Below are positions 16,903 to 26,395 of a stretch of DNA of 64,000 nucleotides, piece after piece (the first letter of the stretch is position 1; every line of letters begins with the position of its first letter). The DNA is taken from NCBI GenBank assembly GCA_025655555.1, contig JAHXIQ010000004.1, positions 1 through 64,000 of the forward strand. The letters run 5' to 3'. The notes beneath the pieces were generated by a model, which ran no database searches, was not told the origin of the DNA, and saw only the letters and a list, made by a program, of their open reading frames with translations. The DNA is from Candidatus Thiodiazotropha sp. (ex Myrtea sp. 'scaly one' KF741663) (lineage in GTDB: Bacteria > Pseudomonadota > Gammaproteobacteria > Chromatiales > Chromatiaceae). Made by a program: the position numbers and the translations under genes.

Positions 16903-19284
16903 TTAGTCATCGATAAAGTCGGCTATGTTTCCATTCAAGCCGCGTTCCGGTCTGGTGAAGTTATGACAGGTTGAACAATCTGTCCCTTTTTCACTGACAT
17001 GCTTGTTGTGCACCTTGGTGAAACTCATACTGCCTTTGTTTTCATGGCACTGGGTACAGACCTCGCCCTCACTTCCTTTCAGTCCATACCCCAGGTCATT
17101 CACCAGATCCATGCGTAGCGGCCCACCATTGAGACTTGCGTGACATGATCCGCAATCCAGTGCTGCTGACGAGTCTTCAACACCATGGTTAATGGTCTGG
17201 AATGTATGGATCTTCTTGACCGTGTAACCGTCACCGTTTCTTCCCGTCTGCTCCAGAGCACTTAGCACTGCGGTGTCGAAACTGCCGGTACGGAAGAATT
17301 CAAAAGTCGAATGAGCAATCAGGGTATTGGTCGCATCATGCACGGCTGAGTTGGAGGTATGTTCCTTCATGGGATAGATCTTGGCATTCTGCATGTTTAC
17401 CCAACCATTGGGCAGACCGAGCGTAATCGCCTCACTGCCGTCTTCCAAAACGGTCATTGGATAGTCAGCCAGGTTTTCTCCCAGTACGTAGACTTGACTG
17501 GTACCGTCAAACCACTGGTAAGAAGGCGTCAGGTTCAATGCCTTGTCCTCTCTTGGCAACCAGCCACCACGTCCGTTACAGGCCGCAGCAGAGAAGTGGG
17601 GATCTTCCCAGTCCCGGTTGGTTTCCGTGGCTACACCCTTGGCGTAGGTTGGAATATGACAGGTTTGACAGGCAACCCGGGTGGCATGTTTATCACGGCT
17701 GCCCCCTGCCCGATTGCTGTAGTCACCATGTGGCTGATCGTGGCAGCTCTCGCAGGTGAAATGCTCAGGTACGTCATTGGGTCTGAGATCGAGCCCGCGT
17801 CCCTTTAACCGGTGTCCGCCGGCATCGTGGCAATTTGCGCAGCTGAGGTCCTCACCGGCAGCACTCATGTGGATATCGATCTGTGGATCGGGATCGACCA
17901 AGGCCGAAGAGAGATCACCGCGCTTGGTACCGTCACCACCGCCGGCTTTGGCATGACAGTTAAGGCATGCCTTCCTGGTGGTAGCATGTACGCTCTGTGC
18001 CGCACTCACGCGATCCTGCATCATAGGCGTCCCGCCAAGGCCAACCAGTGTGCTATTGGTATCGGCTGGTTCGAACAGGAAGTCGAGGCTGTTTTGATCA
18101 ACCACAGGAATACCTTTGGCGCCGGTCCTTACAATTGGGGGCAGCGTGGGATCGGGTTTTCCATCTGCACCAATGTCAACGATTTCCAGCGGTTCGAACT
18201 CGCCAGTCGGGAAACGCTTGTAGCTGTCTTGATGGCACATCAGGCAGTCAATGTTGCTCAGCTCGGCTTTGCGCTCAGCCTCGTTTATGGGCAATTCCGA
18301 ACTGGGGAATCGACCGTTGCTCACATGACAGCCCGCACAGGTAAAGCGGGGCGAGTTTTCATGTGAACCACAGTAGGTGTTGATACCAATGGCACCGTCA
18401 CCACGTTCGCCGGCTCGCGGCAGGCCGTTGCTGCTGAAGGGGGTGACATCATTGGTCAGGTTTATGGTGTCGCCTGATTGTTGATAGTGTACGGAACCAT
18501 GCATTGCCACTGCCTCGTCTTCGTGACAGCTAATACAGGTTGAGGGGCCTTCATAGACAGTGATAGTGGCGTGAGCCTCTGCAGCAGTCTGAGGTGGCTC
18601 GGTCGGTGGAGGGGGCTCAGAAGGTGCTGCTTGCACAGTGATCTGTACGCTGTCTGAAAGACTGGACACGCCCTGATCGTCGATGACCAGAAGGCTGTAT
18701 ACATGAACGCCCTCGCCAAGACTGATGCTTGGAGCAGCGATATCTTCGGGATTGGGTGAGCCATCCCAAATATATTGGGAAATTGAACCGTCAGGATCAG
18801 CTGAGCCACTGGCGTCAAGTGTCACTGTCAGACTGGTCTGACCGGACTGCAAGATGTGGACCTGATCAGCACCAGCCTCCGCTGTGGGAGTCTGATTGGC
18901 AGGCGGGGGTGGCGGCTCGTTTGGTCCATTTGGCGAGCATCCCTCCGGTAGTTTATTTGTCTCCCGGTCGATGACATCCCGTTCCACTGTTTGGACTGTA
19001 TCTTTAATCGTTGCCTTGACTCGACAGGGAATCTGCGCGGGTGAGCGGAGCCTGACCCTGAGACGCTCCTTTCTCAGCCTGGCGTCAGCAAGTACTTGGG
19101 CAGGATTATATGCATTTTCAATAAGAAGACGCTGGCCCTTGCTCGCTGTGGCCTCTATAACAAGAGTCGATCTATCGGCCTTCCATAGCGCCTTCACTAT
19201 CTTGAGTTCTGCAGCAGTTGCCATGCCGCTGATAAGCAAACAAAGAACTGCAATTAACAATATCCGAAAAGACAATTTTTTCAT
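16903..19284 (-). CDS. secreted decaheme c-type cytochrome with PKD domain
   Basis: 793 aa with a Sec signal peptide (about 1-25). Residues 26-110 form a small beta domain. A proline-rich linker and a PKD-like domain (about 133-218, with DASGSADPDGSI) follow, then a second proline-rich linker. The heme region then carries ten CXXCH motifs, with first cysteines at 250, 316, 347, 440, 482, 511, 539, 711, 743 and 770. A near-miss CGSH is at 305-308. No membrane anchor or lipobox is seen, so it is periplasmic or exported. Multiheme proteins of this kind carry electrons or reduce small oxyanions; I cannot assign a substrate. GAGG lies eight bases before the ATG. No maturation or porin genes adjoin it, so it appears to stand alone. 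Confidence 0.85.
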   Translation of the reverse strand: MKKLSFRILLIAVLCLLISGMATAAELKIVKALWKADRSTLVIEATASKGQRLLIENAYNPAQVLADARLRKERLRVRLRSPAQIPCRVKATIKDTVQTVERDVIDRETNKLPEGCSPNGPNEPPPPPANQTPTAEAGADQVHILQSGQTSLTVTLDASGSADPDGSISQYIWDGSPNPEDIAAPSISLGEGVHVYSLLVIDDQGVSSLSDSVQITVQAAPSEPPPPTEPPQTAAEAHATITVYEGPSTCISCHEDEAVAMHGSVHYQQSGDTINLTNDVTPFSSNGLPRAGERGDGAIGINTYCGSHENSPRFTCAGCHVSNGRFPSSELPINEAERKAELSNIDCLMCHQDSYKRFPTGEFEPLEIVDIGADGKPDPTLPPIVRTGAKGIPVVDQNSLDFLFEPADTNSTLVGLGGTPMMQDRVSAAQSVHATTRKACLNCHAKAGGGDGTKRGDLSSALVDPDPQIDIHMSAAGEDLSCANCHDAGGHRLKGRGLDLRPNDVPEHFTCESCHDQPHGDYSNRAGGSRDKHATRVACQTCHIPTYAKGVATETNRDWEDPHFSAAACNGRGGWLPREDKALNLTPSYQWFDGTSQVYVLGENLADYPMTVLEDGSEAITLGLPNGWVNMQNAKIYPMKEHTSNSAVHDATNTLIAHSTFEFFRTGSFDTAVLSALEQTGRNGDGYTVKKIHTFQTINHGVEDSSAALDCGSCHASLNGGPLRMDLVNDLGYGLKGSEGEVCTQCHENKGSMSFTKVHNKHVSEKGTDCSTCHNFTRPERGLNGNIADFIDD

Positions 19285-19950
19285 AACTCACGCCTCAACC
19301 ATTTTCGTTATAGAAACAAGGCAACTTCGGCTGTCTTGTGGCGGTCGCGTTATTGAGCCTTCGATGACTGTTTCGTGCTGAAATTGAGGAAATGGCTCAA
19401 AAACGCTTGTGTGAAAAAAGCCTAAATTTTTGTGGGAATTAAATCTGTGAGCCTGTTGGTTTATTACTTTATTAGGGATTACCAGTATTAAAATATGGGA
19501 ATTTAGTCACAAATATGTCAATCGGGTGACAAGACTTTTGTGTATCAGAATACTTAGTTATCAGGAAATAAAAGCCTATTGATCGACCGGCTGCAGATGT
19601 TTTTTGCGATAGATCAACATCCGTGACATCAAGTCAGTGGTATGGCATCCCTTATTCATCAAGCATCCAGAGCTCAATGGGGTGAGTGGATAACGGAGGG
19701 ATTCGGGTCAGGCATGCAGCACCTCTTCGTCGACAACGAGTCAGCAATGGCGCTCGCGAAGTACTGAGTCGTTGATATCGGAACTCGAGGTTTCATTGCT
19801 CTCCACAGCCCAGGCGCTTTCCTTGAGGTAGAGACTGGGTTGAGGGACCGGAAAACAACATGGTCTCCGCGATCCTGATGCTTGGCATTGAACTGGTGTG
19901 CATGCATAGCTACACATGCACGCCTAGATGCTGAGAGCTTGAATTTACCC
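19285..19950. other. gene-poor gap with possible gene remnants
   Basis: This 666-bp gap lies between the decaheme gene and metG (both minus). The first 300 bases are AT-rich and should hold the cytochrome promoter. TTGAG-N7-CTCAA at 19384-19400 is a symmetrical, FNR-like but non-consensus element. From about 19640 the composition becomes gene-like. A 41-codon plus frame (19642-19767, ending MALAKY) and a 77-codon minus frame (19674-19907) cover it, neither with a ribosome site or known family. Near 19890 an imperfect GTGCATG/CATGCAC inverted repeat occurs. Decayed coding sequence is the likeliest reading. Confidence 0.35.
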
Positions 19951-21999
19951 CTACTTCACCCGCATCCCTGGCTGCGCTCCCTCATCTGGATTGAGAATGA
20001 AGAGATCCTTACCACCTGGCCCGGCCGCCAGCACCATCCCTTCGGAGACGCCGAAGCGCATCTTGCGCGGTGCAAGGTTGGCGACCATCACCGTGAGTTT
20101 CCCCTCCAGGTCTCCAGGCGCGTAGGCCGATTTGATGCCGGCGAAGACGTTGCGTGTCTCACCGCCCAGATCAAGGGTCAGCTGCAGTAGCTTGTCAGCA
20201 CCATCCACGTGCTCAGCCTTGTCTATGCGAGCAATACGCAGATCGAGTTTGGCGAAATCATCGAACTGGATGGTCTCGGCAATCGGATCTTTGGACAGTG
20301 GTGAATCTGCAGACGGCTTCACCACAGCGGCAGGCGCCTGTGCCGCCAAGTCTTCTTTGGAATGTTCCAGCATCGCTTCTATCTGCTTGGGATCGACACG
20401 GGTCATTAGCGGTTTGAACTTGCCGATGGTGTGGCCGGTCAGCGGAGTGGACAATTGCTCCCATGCCAGAGGCTCTATCTGCAAGAAGGTCTCTGCAGCT
20501 TCGGCGGTGCCGGGCAGGATTGGTCTCAGGTAGCCCATTAGCAGACGGAAGAGGTTGAGGCCGTCACTGCAGATCGCCTGCAGTTCTGCGTCCTTGCCCT
20601 CTTCTTTTGCAACCACCCAAGGCTTCTGCTCGTCGATATACTGATTGGCTCGGTCGGCCAGGGCCATGATCTCTCGTACTGCGCGGCTGAATTCCCGCTT
20701 TTCGTAGTGGTCGGCGATAGTCTCGCCCGCCGTTATGAATTCGTTGAACAGGGACTGTTCCGAGACTTCATCCGTCAGTCGGCCTTCGAAGCGCTTGCTG
20801 ATAAAACCTGCGCAGCGGCTGGCGATGTTGACCACCTTGCCAACCAGATCGCTGTTTACTCGTGCCGTGAAGTCTTCCAGGTTGAGATCGATATCGTCTA
20901 CGCCTGAACCCAGTTTGGCCGCGAAGTAGTAGCGCAGGTATTCCGGGTTGAGATGATCCAGATAGGTCCGTGCCTTGATGAAAGTGCCACGGGACTTGGA
21001 CATCTTGGCACCGTCCACAGTGAGAAAACCGTGAGCGTAGACTGCGCTGGGCGTACGGAAACCTGCGCCGTGCAGCATGGCCGGCCAGAACAGCGTGTGA
21101 AAATAGATGATGTCCTTGCCGATAAAATGGTAGAGCTCGGTAGATGCATCGGCTGCCCAGAAGTCGTCGAAGTCGAGTCCTTCGGTCTTGTCGCAAAGAT
21201 TGCGAAAGCTGGCCATATAGCCGATGGGGGCATCGAGCCAAACATAGAAATACTTACCGGGATGATCAGGGATCTCGAAGCCAAAATAGGGCGCATCCCG
21301 GGAGATGTCCCACTCTTGCAGGCCGGACTCGAACCACTCGTCAAGCTTGTTGGCTACTTCGTCTTGGATGTGACCACCACGGGTCCAGCTTTTCAGCATC
21401 TCTTCGAAATCGGCCAGCTTGAAGAAGTAGTGGTCAGATTCGCGCTGTTCCGGTACGGCACCCGAGACGGCTGAAACTGGATTTTTCAGATCGGCAGGGG
21501 AGTAGCTGGCGCCACAGACTTCACAGTTGTCACCATATTGGTCTTCAGCGCCACATTTTGGGCAGGTGCCCTTGATGAAGCGGTCAGGCAGAAACATCTG
21601 CTCCACCGGGTCGTAGGCCTGGGTGATGGTGCGTTTGGCAATGTGGCCGCTGTCCCGGTTACGCTCATAGATGGTATTGGCGCAAACCTGGTTTTCCGGT
21701 GAATGGGTGGAGTGATAATTGTCGAAACCGACTCTGAAAGCGGCGAAATCGGCCTGATGCTCTTCGGCTACACGGGCGATCAGGGTCTCGGGTTCGATCC
21801 CCTCCTGACGGGCACGCAGCATGATCGGTGTACCGTGGGCGTCGTCGGCACAGACATAGTGACACTCATGACCGCGCATCTTCTGAAAACGTGTCCAGAT
21901 GTCAGTCTGGATGTACTCCACCAGATGCCCGATATGGATGGGTCCATTGGCATAGGGCAGTGCACTGGTAACGAGGATCTTGCGTGGTGTCTGGTTCAT
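19951..21999 (-). CDS. metG: methionyl-tRNA synthetase
   Basis: Charges tRNA-Met. Full-length 682-aa class I synthetase: HIGH motif as HIGH at 22-25, zinc knuckle Cys146/149/159/162, KMSKS at 332-336, helical anticodon domain, and C-terminal tRNA-binding OB domain (about 580-682, beginning [12 protein letters not shown]). It is of the long E. coli type that dimerises through the C-terminal domain. Divergent from mrp, as in many gammaproteobacteria, although here a pseudogene lies between them. The start ATG is preceded by a purine-rich stretch. Confidence 0.97.
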   Translation of the reverse strand: MNQTPRKILVTSALPYANGPIHIGHLVEYIQTDIWTRFQKMRGHECHYVCADDAHGTPIMLRARQEGIEPETLIARVAEEHQADFAAFRVGFDNYHSTHSPENQVCANTIYERNRDSGHIAKRTITQAYDPVEQMFLPDRFIKGTCPKCGAEDQYGDNCEVCGASYSPADLKNPVSAVSGAVPEQRESDHYFFKLADFEEMLKSWTRGGHIQDEVANKLDEWFESGLQEWDISRDAPYFGFEIPDHPGKYFYVWLDAPIGYMASFRNLCDKTEGLDFDDFWAADASTELYHFIGKDIIYFHTLFWPAMLHGAGFRTPSAVYAHGFLTVDGAKMSKSRGTFIKARTYLDHLNPEYLRYYFAAKLGSGVDDIDLNLEDFTARVNSDLVGKVVNIASRCAGFISKRFEGRLTDEVSEQSLFNEFITAGETIADHYEKREFSRAVREIMALADRANQYIDEQKPWVVAKEEGKDAELQAICSDGLNLFRLLMGYLRPILPGTAEAAETFLQIEPLAWEQLSTPLTGHTIGKFKPLMTRVDPKQIEAMLEHSKEDLAAQAPAAVVKPSADSPLSKDPIAETIQFDDFAKLDLRIARIDKAEHVDGADKLLQLTLDLGGETRNVFAGIKSAYAPGDLEGKLTVMVANLAPRKMRFGVSEGMVLAAGPGGKDLFILNPDEGAQPGMRVK

Positions 22000-22315
22000 C
22001 TTCTGTCCGACTTGGCTGCGAGTCTGAGGGGTTGTCCCCCGGAAAACCGGGGATTATCGCATAACAAGTCGGCAAATGAACGCGCAAGGCCATAACGGGA
22101 ATCAGGCCTCTAACCGATTCGGGTAGTGGTGCAGCAGGGCCTCACCTTACATAAAGAGTGACACCCAATTGTAGGGTGTGGCCTTACCGCACCGATTGCA
22201 ATCCAGGTCTGTCATCGTGCGGTCATTTAGTGGCAACCTATCGCTCATATGTTGCAAATCTACTGTCATAAGCACCCGTTAAGCTCCTGCCGAAGTTTCC
22301 CTTGGAGCCCATACG
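22000..22315. other. metG upstream region
   Basis: About 316 bp between metG and the acyltransferase pseudogene. Apart from the GGTGCGG-type hairpin repeat at 22171-22193, I see no gene or strong structure. It should contain the minus-strand metG promoter. Confidence 0.5.
22171..22193 (+). repeat. GTAGGGTGYGG...CGCACC hairpin repeat, copy 1
   Basis: GTAGGGTGTGGCCTTACCGCACC resembles 57677-57699 and, more loosely, 49925-49945. Each can fold as GGTGCGG/CCGCACC around a short loop. This looks like a small intergenic repeat family. Confidence 0.5.
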
Positions 22316-22926
22316 GTGCTAAATCTCGAACAGGTTCTGACTCAACGATTCCCGGGTTTTTTCGATAGTCAGCCCAGGATTCTGACCCAGCCGATGCTGA
22401 CGCTGATGCGGATGCTGTTCCATGAGCGGGAGGTCAATCGGTTTCTTGAAGTGAATCATGGGGTTCGCGGGCGCTGGATTACCCCTGGCAAGGGTTGGGT
22501 GCCTATCTCAATCATAATCCTCAGGTTCGCTATCTCTTCGGGCCGGTCAGTCTCAGTACCCGCTATCCACGTCCTGCAAGAGATTTGATGGTCTATTTCT
22601 ACCGCCACTACTTTGCTTGTCAGCACTACCTGGGTGAGGCCAGGATCCCCTACAAGCTAAGCCTGTCGAGCAAGAATGAGTGCGACACGCTTTTCGTAGG
22701 CAACGATATCGAACGAGACCAACAAGCACTGAAACATCAGCTCTCCCTCTACGATGTGACAATACCCACGCTCTTTAAACAGTACACTGACCTGTGTGAG
22801 CCGGGGGGTGTCTGTTTTCTCGATTTCGGTGTCGATCCTGCTTTCGCCGGTTGTACCGACGGTATGATCCTGGTGGATGTTCAAAAGGTTAAGGCTGCAA
22901 AGCGAAAGCGATATATCGGTGAGTGA
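22316..22926 (+). pseudogene. collapsed lysophospholipid acyltransferase / hemolysin-like gene
   Basis: Two adjoining frames give the two ends of a hemolysin-like fused acyltransferase (PlsC plus GNAT-type, normally several hundred residues). The first about 52 residues (LEQVLTQRFPGF..., FHEREVNRFLEVNHGVRG) are followed, in another frame, by the C-terminal part (YPWQGLGAYLNHNPQVRYLF through DLCEPGGVCFLDFGVDPAF to KRERY-like KRKRYIGE). The whole catalytic acyltransferase middle is gone and the junction near 22475 is out of frame. GGAG precedes the GTG start, so the 5' end looks original. It sits between metG and mrp, which are usually direct neighbours. Confidence 0.75.
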
Positions 22927-23169
22927 TTTTACTGGTGCTTCGTCTGTTGGGCATGATGCTGACAGACCTGACCCTATTCGTGGGCTTTTTTCACCAATCG
23001 ATTCCCAGCAGAGTGAAAAAACGCGCCAATCGTGGAATTATCGCTGATAAACACTAAAACCCAGCAAAGCCCTTGGTATATAGGCATGATTTTCGTGTAG
23101 AATCCCCCGCCATGATTTTCAGTCAACAAGACGGGTTTCCATCCGGGACCCATGCAGGAGTATCTGGCG

Positions 23170-24261
23170 ATGTCTGAACTGACACAAGACTCGATTAAAG
23201 AAGCGATCAAAGGCTATGTTGAACCTCATCTGGAGAAGGATCTGGTTACCGCAAAAGCGGTGAAGGATGTCGAAATCGATGGGGGTAAGGTCAAGGTGAC
23301 CATTGAACTTGGTTTCCCGGCCAAGGGCTGTATGGATGAGATCACCAGTCAGGTGAAAGAGAAGGTATCAGGACTGGATGGCGTGACCGATGTCGAGGTT
23401 GCTATCTCCAGCAAGATAGTGGCTCACTCGGTACAGAAGGCACTGAAGCCGATCGATAACATCAAGAACATCATCGCCGTAGCCTCCGGCAAAGGCGGTG
23501 TAGGCAAGTCCACGACTGCCGTCAACCTGGCGCTGGCGCTGGCGGAAGAGGGTGCCAAGGTAGGCATACTGGATGCGGATATATACGGTCCCTCGCAACC
23601 CCGAATGTTAGGTATCAGTGGTAAGCCTGAATCGACTGACGGCAAGACCCTGGAACCGATGGAAGGCTATGGCATGCAGGCCATGTCGATCGGTTTTCTG
23701 ATCGATGAAGAGACCCCGATGATCTGGCGTGGCCCGATGGTCACCCAGGCCCTGGAGCAGTTACTCAATGACACCAACTGGGCTGATCTTGACTATCTGG
23801 TAGTCGATCTGCCGCCTGGCACTGGTGATACACAGCTGACACTGGCGCAAAAGGTACCCGTATCCGGCGCTGTGATCGTGACGACACCTCAGGATATCGC
23901 ATTGTTGGATGCCCGCAAGGGTCTGAAGATGTTTGAGAAGGTGGAAGTACCGGTACTGGGTATCGTGGAGAACATGAGCACGCATATCTGTTCCAGCTGC
24001 GGTCATGAGGAGCATATCTTCGGCGAGGGTGGCGGGGCTTCCATGGCCAACCAATACCATGTGGATCTGCTGGGTGCTTTACCTCTCGATATTCGTATTC
24101 GCGAAGAGACCGATGGCGGTAAACCCACCGTGGTGGCCGAACCTGAAGCACGCATCTCCCAGATCTATCGTGAGATTGCGCGAACCACAGCGGCCAAGCT
24201 TTCTTTGCAGGCGAAGGATTACGCGGCCAAATTCCCGAATATCGTGATTCAGAACAACTGA
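23170..24261 (+). CDS. apbC: Mrp/ApbC/NBP35-type iron-sulfur carrier ATPase
   Basis: P-loop ATPase that binds and transfers a 4Fe-4S cluster to target proteins; 363 aa. N-terminal MIP18/DUF59 domain (about 5-85), deviant Walker A GKGGVGKST at 107-115, and the cluster-binding CxxC pair Cys274/Cys277 (ICSSCG). I start at ATG 23170 because AGGAG lies nine bases upstream; an in-frame ATG at 23152 overlaps that ribosome site. A strong terminator follows. The window encodes many Fe-S proteins (Rnf, RlmN, MtaB, SPL) that could be clients (inference). Confidence 0.93.
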   Translation: MSELTQDSIKEAIKGYVEPHLEKDLVTAKAVKDVEIDGGKVKVTIELGFPAKGCMDEITSQVKEKVSGLDGVTDVEVAISSKIVAHSVQKALKPIDNIKNIIAVASGKGGVGKSTTAVNLALALAEEGAKVGILDADIYGPSQPRMLGISGKPESTDGKTLEPMEGYGMQAMSIGFLIDEETPMIWRGPMVTQALEQLLNDTNWADLDYLVVDLPPGTGDTQLTLAQKVPVSGAVIVTTPQDIALLDARKGLKMFEKVEVPVLGIVENMSTHICSSCGHEEHIFGEGGGASMANQYHVDLLGALPLDIRIREETDGGKPTVVAEPEARISQIYREIARTTAAKLSLQAKDYAAKFPNIVIQNN

Positions 24262-24286
24262 TTCTTTGTTTATATCAGTGACCGAG

Positions 24287-24311
24287 AACCCCGCTTCAGC
24301 GGGGTTTTTTT
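24287..24311 (+). terminator. rho-independent terminator of apbC
   Basis: CCCCGC-TTCA-GCGGGG stem-loop followed by seven T residues, 26 bases after the apbC stop. Confidence 0.92.
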
Positions 24312-24339
24312 GTTGACGAGTTATCGAGGCATTTGAAGG

Positions 24340-24606
24340 CTATAACAGGCCTTCGTCTTCCAGGACGGTTTTCAACTGATTGGGATTAAATCCTACGAAT
24401 TGCTGGTCACCGATCACGACCATCGGCACGGTTTGTCCGCCAAGCGAGAAGAACTTCTTCTGCATCTTGCCGGGTTTTCCGACATTGAAATCAAGGAAGG
24501 GAACCTGATTCTTTTTCAGCCACCGCTTAAGGTGCTGACAATGGGGACATTGGAGAGTCGTGTAGATCACGACACGGGCGGCTTTTTGTTTTAGTTGTTC
24601 CTGCAT
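24340..24606 (-). CDS. glutaredoxin-like protein
   Basis: Small thioredoxin-fold protein of 88 aa with redox motif CPHC (Cys20-Cys23), cis-Pro region TVPMVVIGDQ, and the C-terminal GFNPNQL glutathione-site-like block. The CPHC centre and short length resemble the GrxA/NrdH-type and UXX-star glutaredoxins rather than classical CPYC GrxC. It probably reduces protein disulfides with glutathione or thioredoxin reductase as donor. It is a single gene, convergent with apbC and separated from it by the terminator. Confidence 0.85.
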   Translation of the reverse strand: MQEQLKQKAARVVIYTTLQCPHCQHLKRWLKKNQVPFLDFNVGKPGKMQKKFFSLGGQTVPMVVIGDQQFVGFNPNQLKTVLEDEGLL

Positions 24607-24830
24607 GTCAACGGCATAATGGATTAAGGCAACTCTCTGCTTCGTTAGTCCACGTGAAGCTCATATACGATCAGTGGCGCTCCTTTGATGCACGATACGG
24701 TATCCATTGCCAATAAATTTTTCAGCATACTCGACCACATTGCACCCTAAGTCGGGAATAAGATTCCACCTGACTTCCCTCGGCTGATAGGTCAATCTTA
24801 GAGACCTTTTCCGAAGAATGCCAGTGACGC

Positions 24831-25724
24831 TTATTGACCTGTGAGACGCCTCTCCGCTTCACGGTATTTCTCTGCAGTTCTTTCGATGATCTCTTGTGGC
24901 AGTTCAGGGCCGGGTGGTGTTTTGTCCCACTCGAGGGTCTCCAGGTAGTCTCTGACGAACTGTTTATCAAAGCTGGGGGGGCTGATGCCTGGGCGATACT
25001 CATCCGCAGGCCAGAAGCGGGATGAGTCGGGTGTCAGCACCTCATCGATCAAGTGGAGTTTGCCCGCATCATCCAGACCGAATTCAAACTTGGTGTCTGC
25101 GATGATAATGCCTCGTTCCCTGGCATAGGCGGCTGCTTCAGTATAAATTTTAAGACTGAAGTCGCGTACTTGGCTGGCCAATGATTCTCCCAGCAGTGCT
25201 ATGGTCTGCTCGTAGTTGATGTTTTCATCATGGGCGCCTAGCTCGGCTTTGGTGGAGGGGGTGAAGATAGCTTCAGGGAGTTTGTCCGCTTGCCTCAACC
25301 CTGCTGGTAGCGGGATACCGCAGACTTGACCGTTCTGCTGATAATCTTTCCATCCGGAACCGATTAAATATCCTCTGACGATCGATTCCACCGGTAGCGG
25401 TTTCAGCTTGCGTACCAGCATAACCCGATCACCCAGAATGGCACGCTGGGCAGGATCTTTGATGATGTCATCCAGGTTCAGTTGAGCGAGGTGGTTGGGT
25501 AGCAGATGGCTGGTGCGCTTGAACCAGAAATTCGCCACCCGGGTGAGTACTTCGCCCTTACCGGGAATCGGTTGCGGCAGAATCACGTCGAAGGCGGATA
25601 ACCTGTCGGTGGTGACGATCAGCAGATGATTCTGATCCACCTCGTAGATATCGCGCACCTTGCCGCGGTTGATCAGCTCTAGGTCGAGTTGGGATTCGAA
25701 AAGGGTATTGCCCGTATTGCTCAT
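24831..25724 (-). CDS. purC: SAICAR synthetase
   Basis: Phosphoribosylaminoimidazole-succinocarboxamide synthase of purine biosynthesis: ATP-dependent joining of aspartate to CAIR. About 297 aa with [11 protein letters not shown] at the N-terminus, the SAICAR signature [18 protein letters not shown], and [15 protein letters not shown]. This is the longer yeast-like/Chromatiales-like form, not the 237-aa enteric one. ATG at 25724 is taken as the start. An upstream in-frame ATG at 25754 overlaps a TATAAT box, so it would not be transcribed. Confidence 0.93.
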   Translation of the reverse strand: MSNTGNTLFESQLDLELINRGKVRDIYEVDQNHLLIVTTDRLSAFDVILPQPIPGKGEVLTRVANFWFKRTSHLLPNHLAQLNLDDIIKDPAQRAILGDRVMLVRKLKPLPVESIVRGYLIGSGWKDYQQNGQVCGIPLPAGLRQADKLPEAIFTPSTKAELGAHDENINYEQTIALLGESLASQVRDFSLKIYTEAAAYARERGIIIADTKFEFGLDDAGKLHLIDEVLTPDSSRFWPADEYRPGISPPSFDKQFVRDYLETLEWDKTPPGPELPQEIIERTAEKYREAERRLTGQ

Positions 25725-25752
25725 GATGATCGGCGCCCGAATAAAAATCCGC

Positions 25753-25758
25753 ATTATA
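25753..25758 (-). promoter_or_regulatory. purC -10 element
   Basis: On the minus strand GGGCTATAATGCGG contains a perfect TATAAT. Transcription would begin about 20 bases before the purC ATG at 25724. No clear -35 was found. Confidence 0.6.
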
Positions 25759-25865
25759 GCCCACTCTTTCCGCAGACTGCTTGGGTTTCAGGAGGAGCAA
25801 CTACAGACTCCCTGGCCACGAGGCGATCTGATATGGTTAGTGGCCTATTTCAAAGAGGGGAATTG

Positions 25866-26300
25866 ATGAGTCACCAGGAAGATTTCATGCTGGCCTTTCG
25901 CGGCAGTTTCACCTCCACGCTACGTTGGCATCATCTTGATGCATTATGGGAGGTGTTGAGACTGGATGCCGATGGAGGTTGGTATCTCTATGCCATAGGT
26001 GAGGAGCCGCCTGGTACACCGACAGAGAAATCAATGCTGCTAAGGTTTATCGATGAGATTGATAGACTGCTGAGAAAGGAGCATGACGAGGACTACTGTG
26101 GCATCGTCTATGCCGATGATCTGGCGGAACCGAGCCTGATCAAGATCTATGATCCGAATAATCTGGGTGTCTCCTGCGGTTATAGTGATAATCCACCACT
26201 GCCAGGGTGGGTCCTGAGTAAAATTCCACCTGTAGATCTACCTGCTACATTAGTGCCGAATAACCGTAAGCGCTGGTGGCGGACACTCTTCAGCAAGTGA
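25866..26300 (+). CDS. hypothetical protein, 144 aa
   Basis: I do not recognise this family. The protein is acidic in the middle and hydrophilic, with no signal peptide or membrane span. Tryptophans cluster near the N-terminus (RWHHLDALWEVL) and at the end (RKRWWRTLF). GAGGGG lies six bases before ATG 25866, so translation looks real; a longer in-frame extension upstream lacks this support. The central RFIDEIDRLLRKEHDEDYCG segment suggests a helix leading into a strand. Divergent from purC; 95 bp before the MbcA/ParS-like gene in the same direction. Confidence 0.7.
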   Translation: MSHQEDFMLAFRGSFTSTLRWHHLDALWEVLRLDADGGWYLYAIGEEPPGTPTEKSMLLRFIDEIDRLLRKEHDEDYCGIVYADDLAEPSLIKIYDPNNLGVSCGYSDNPPLPGWVLSKIPPVDLPATLVPNNRKRWWRTLFSK

Positions 26301-26395
26301 GTTTCCGTAACCGCGGTAATCTTAAGGAAATTGATTGATGGATCAGTGTTAGACTGACAATAACCAAGTTAATCTGTCGGAAATAGGGTTTGGTC

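Noticed and set aside
19384-19400. TTGAG-N7-CTCAA as an FNR operator
   Set aside because: Half-sites and spacing do not fit TTGAT-N4-ATCAA; noted only as a symmetrical element.
24722-25003. 93-codon minus-strand frame overlapping the end of purC
   Set aside because: Overlaps a confident gene in another frame and has no motif.
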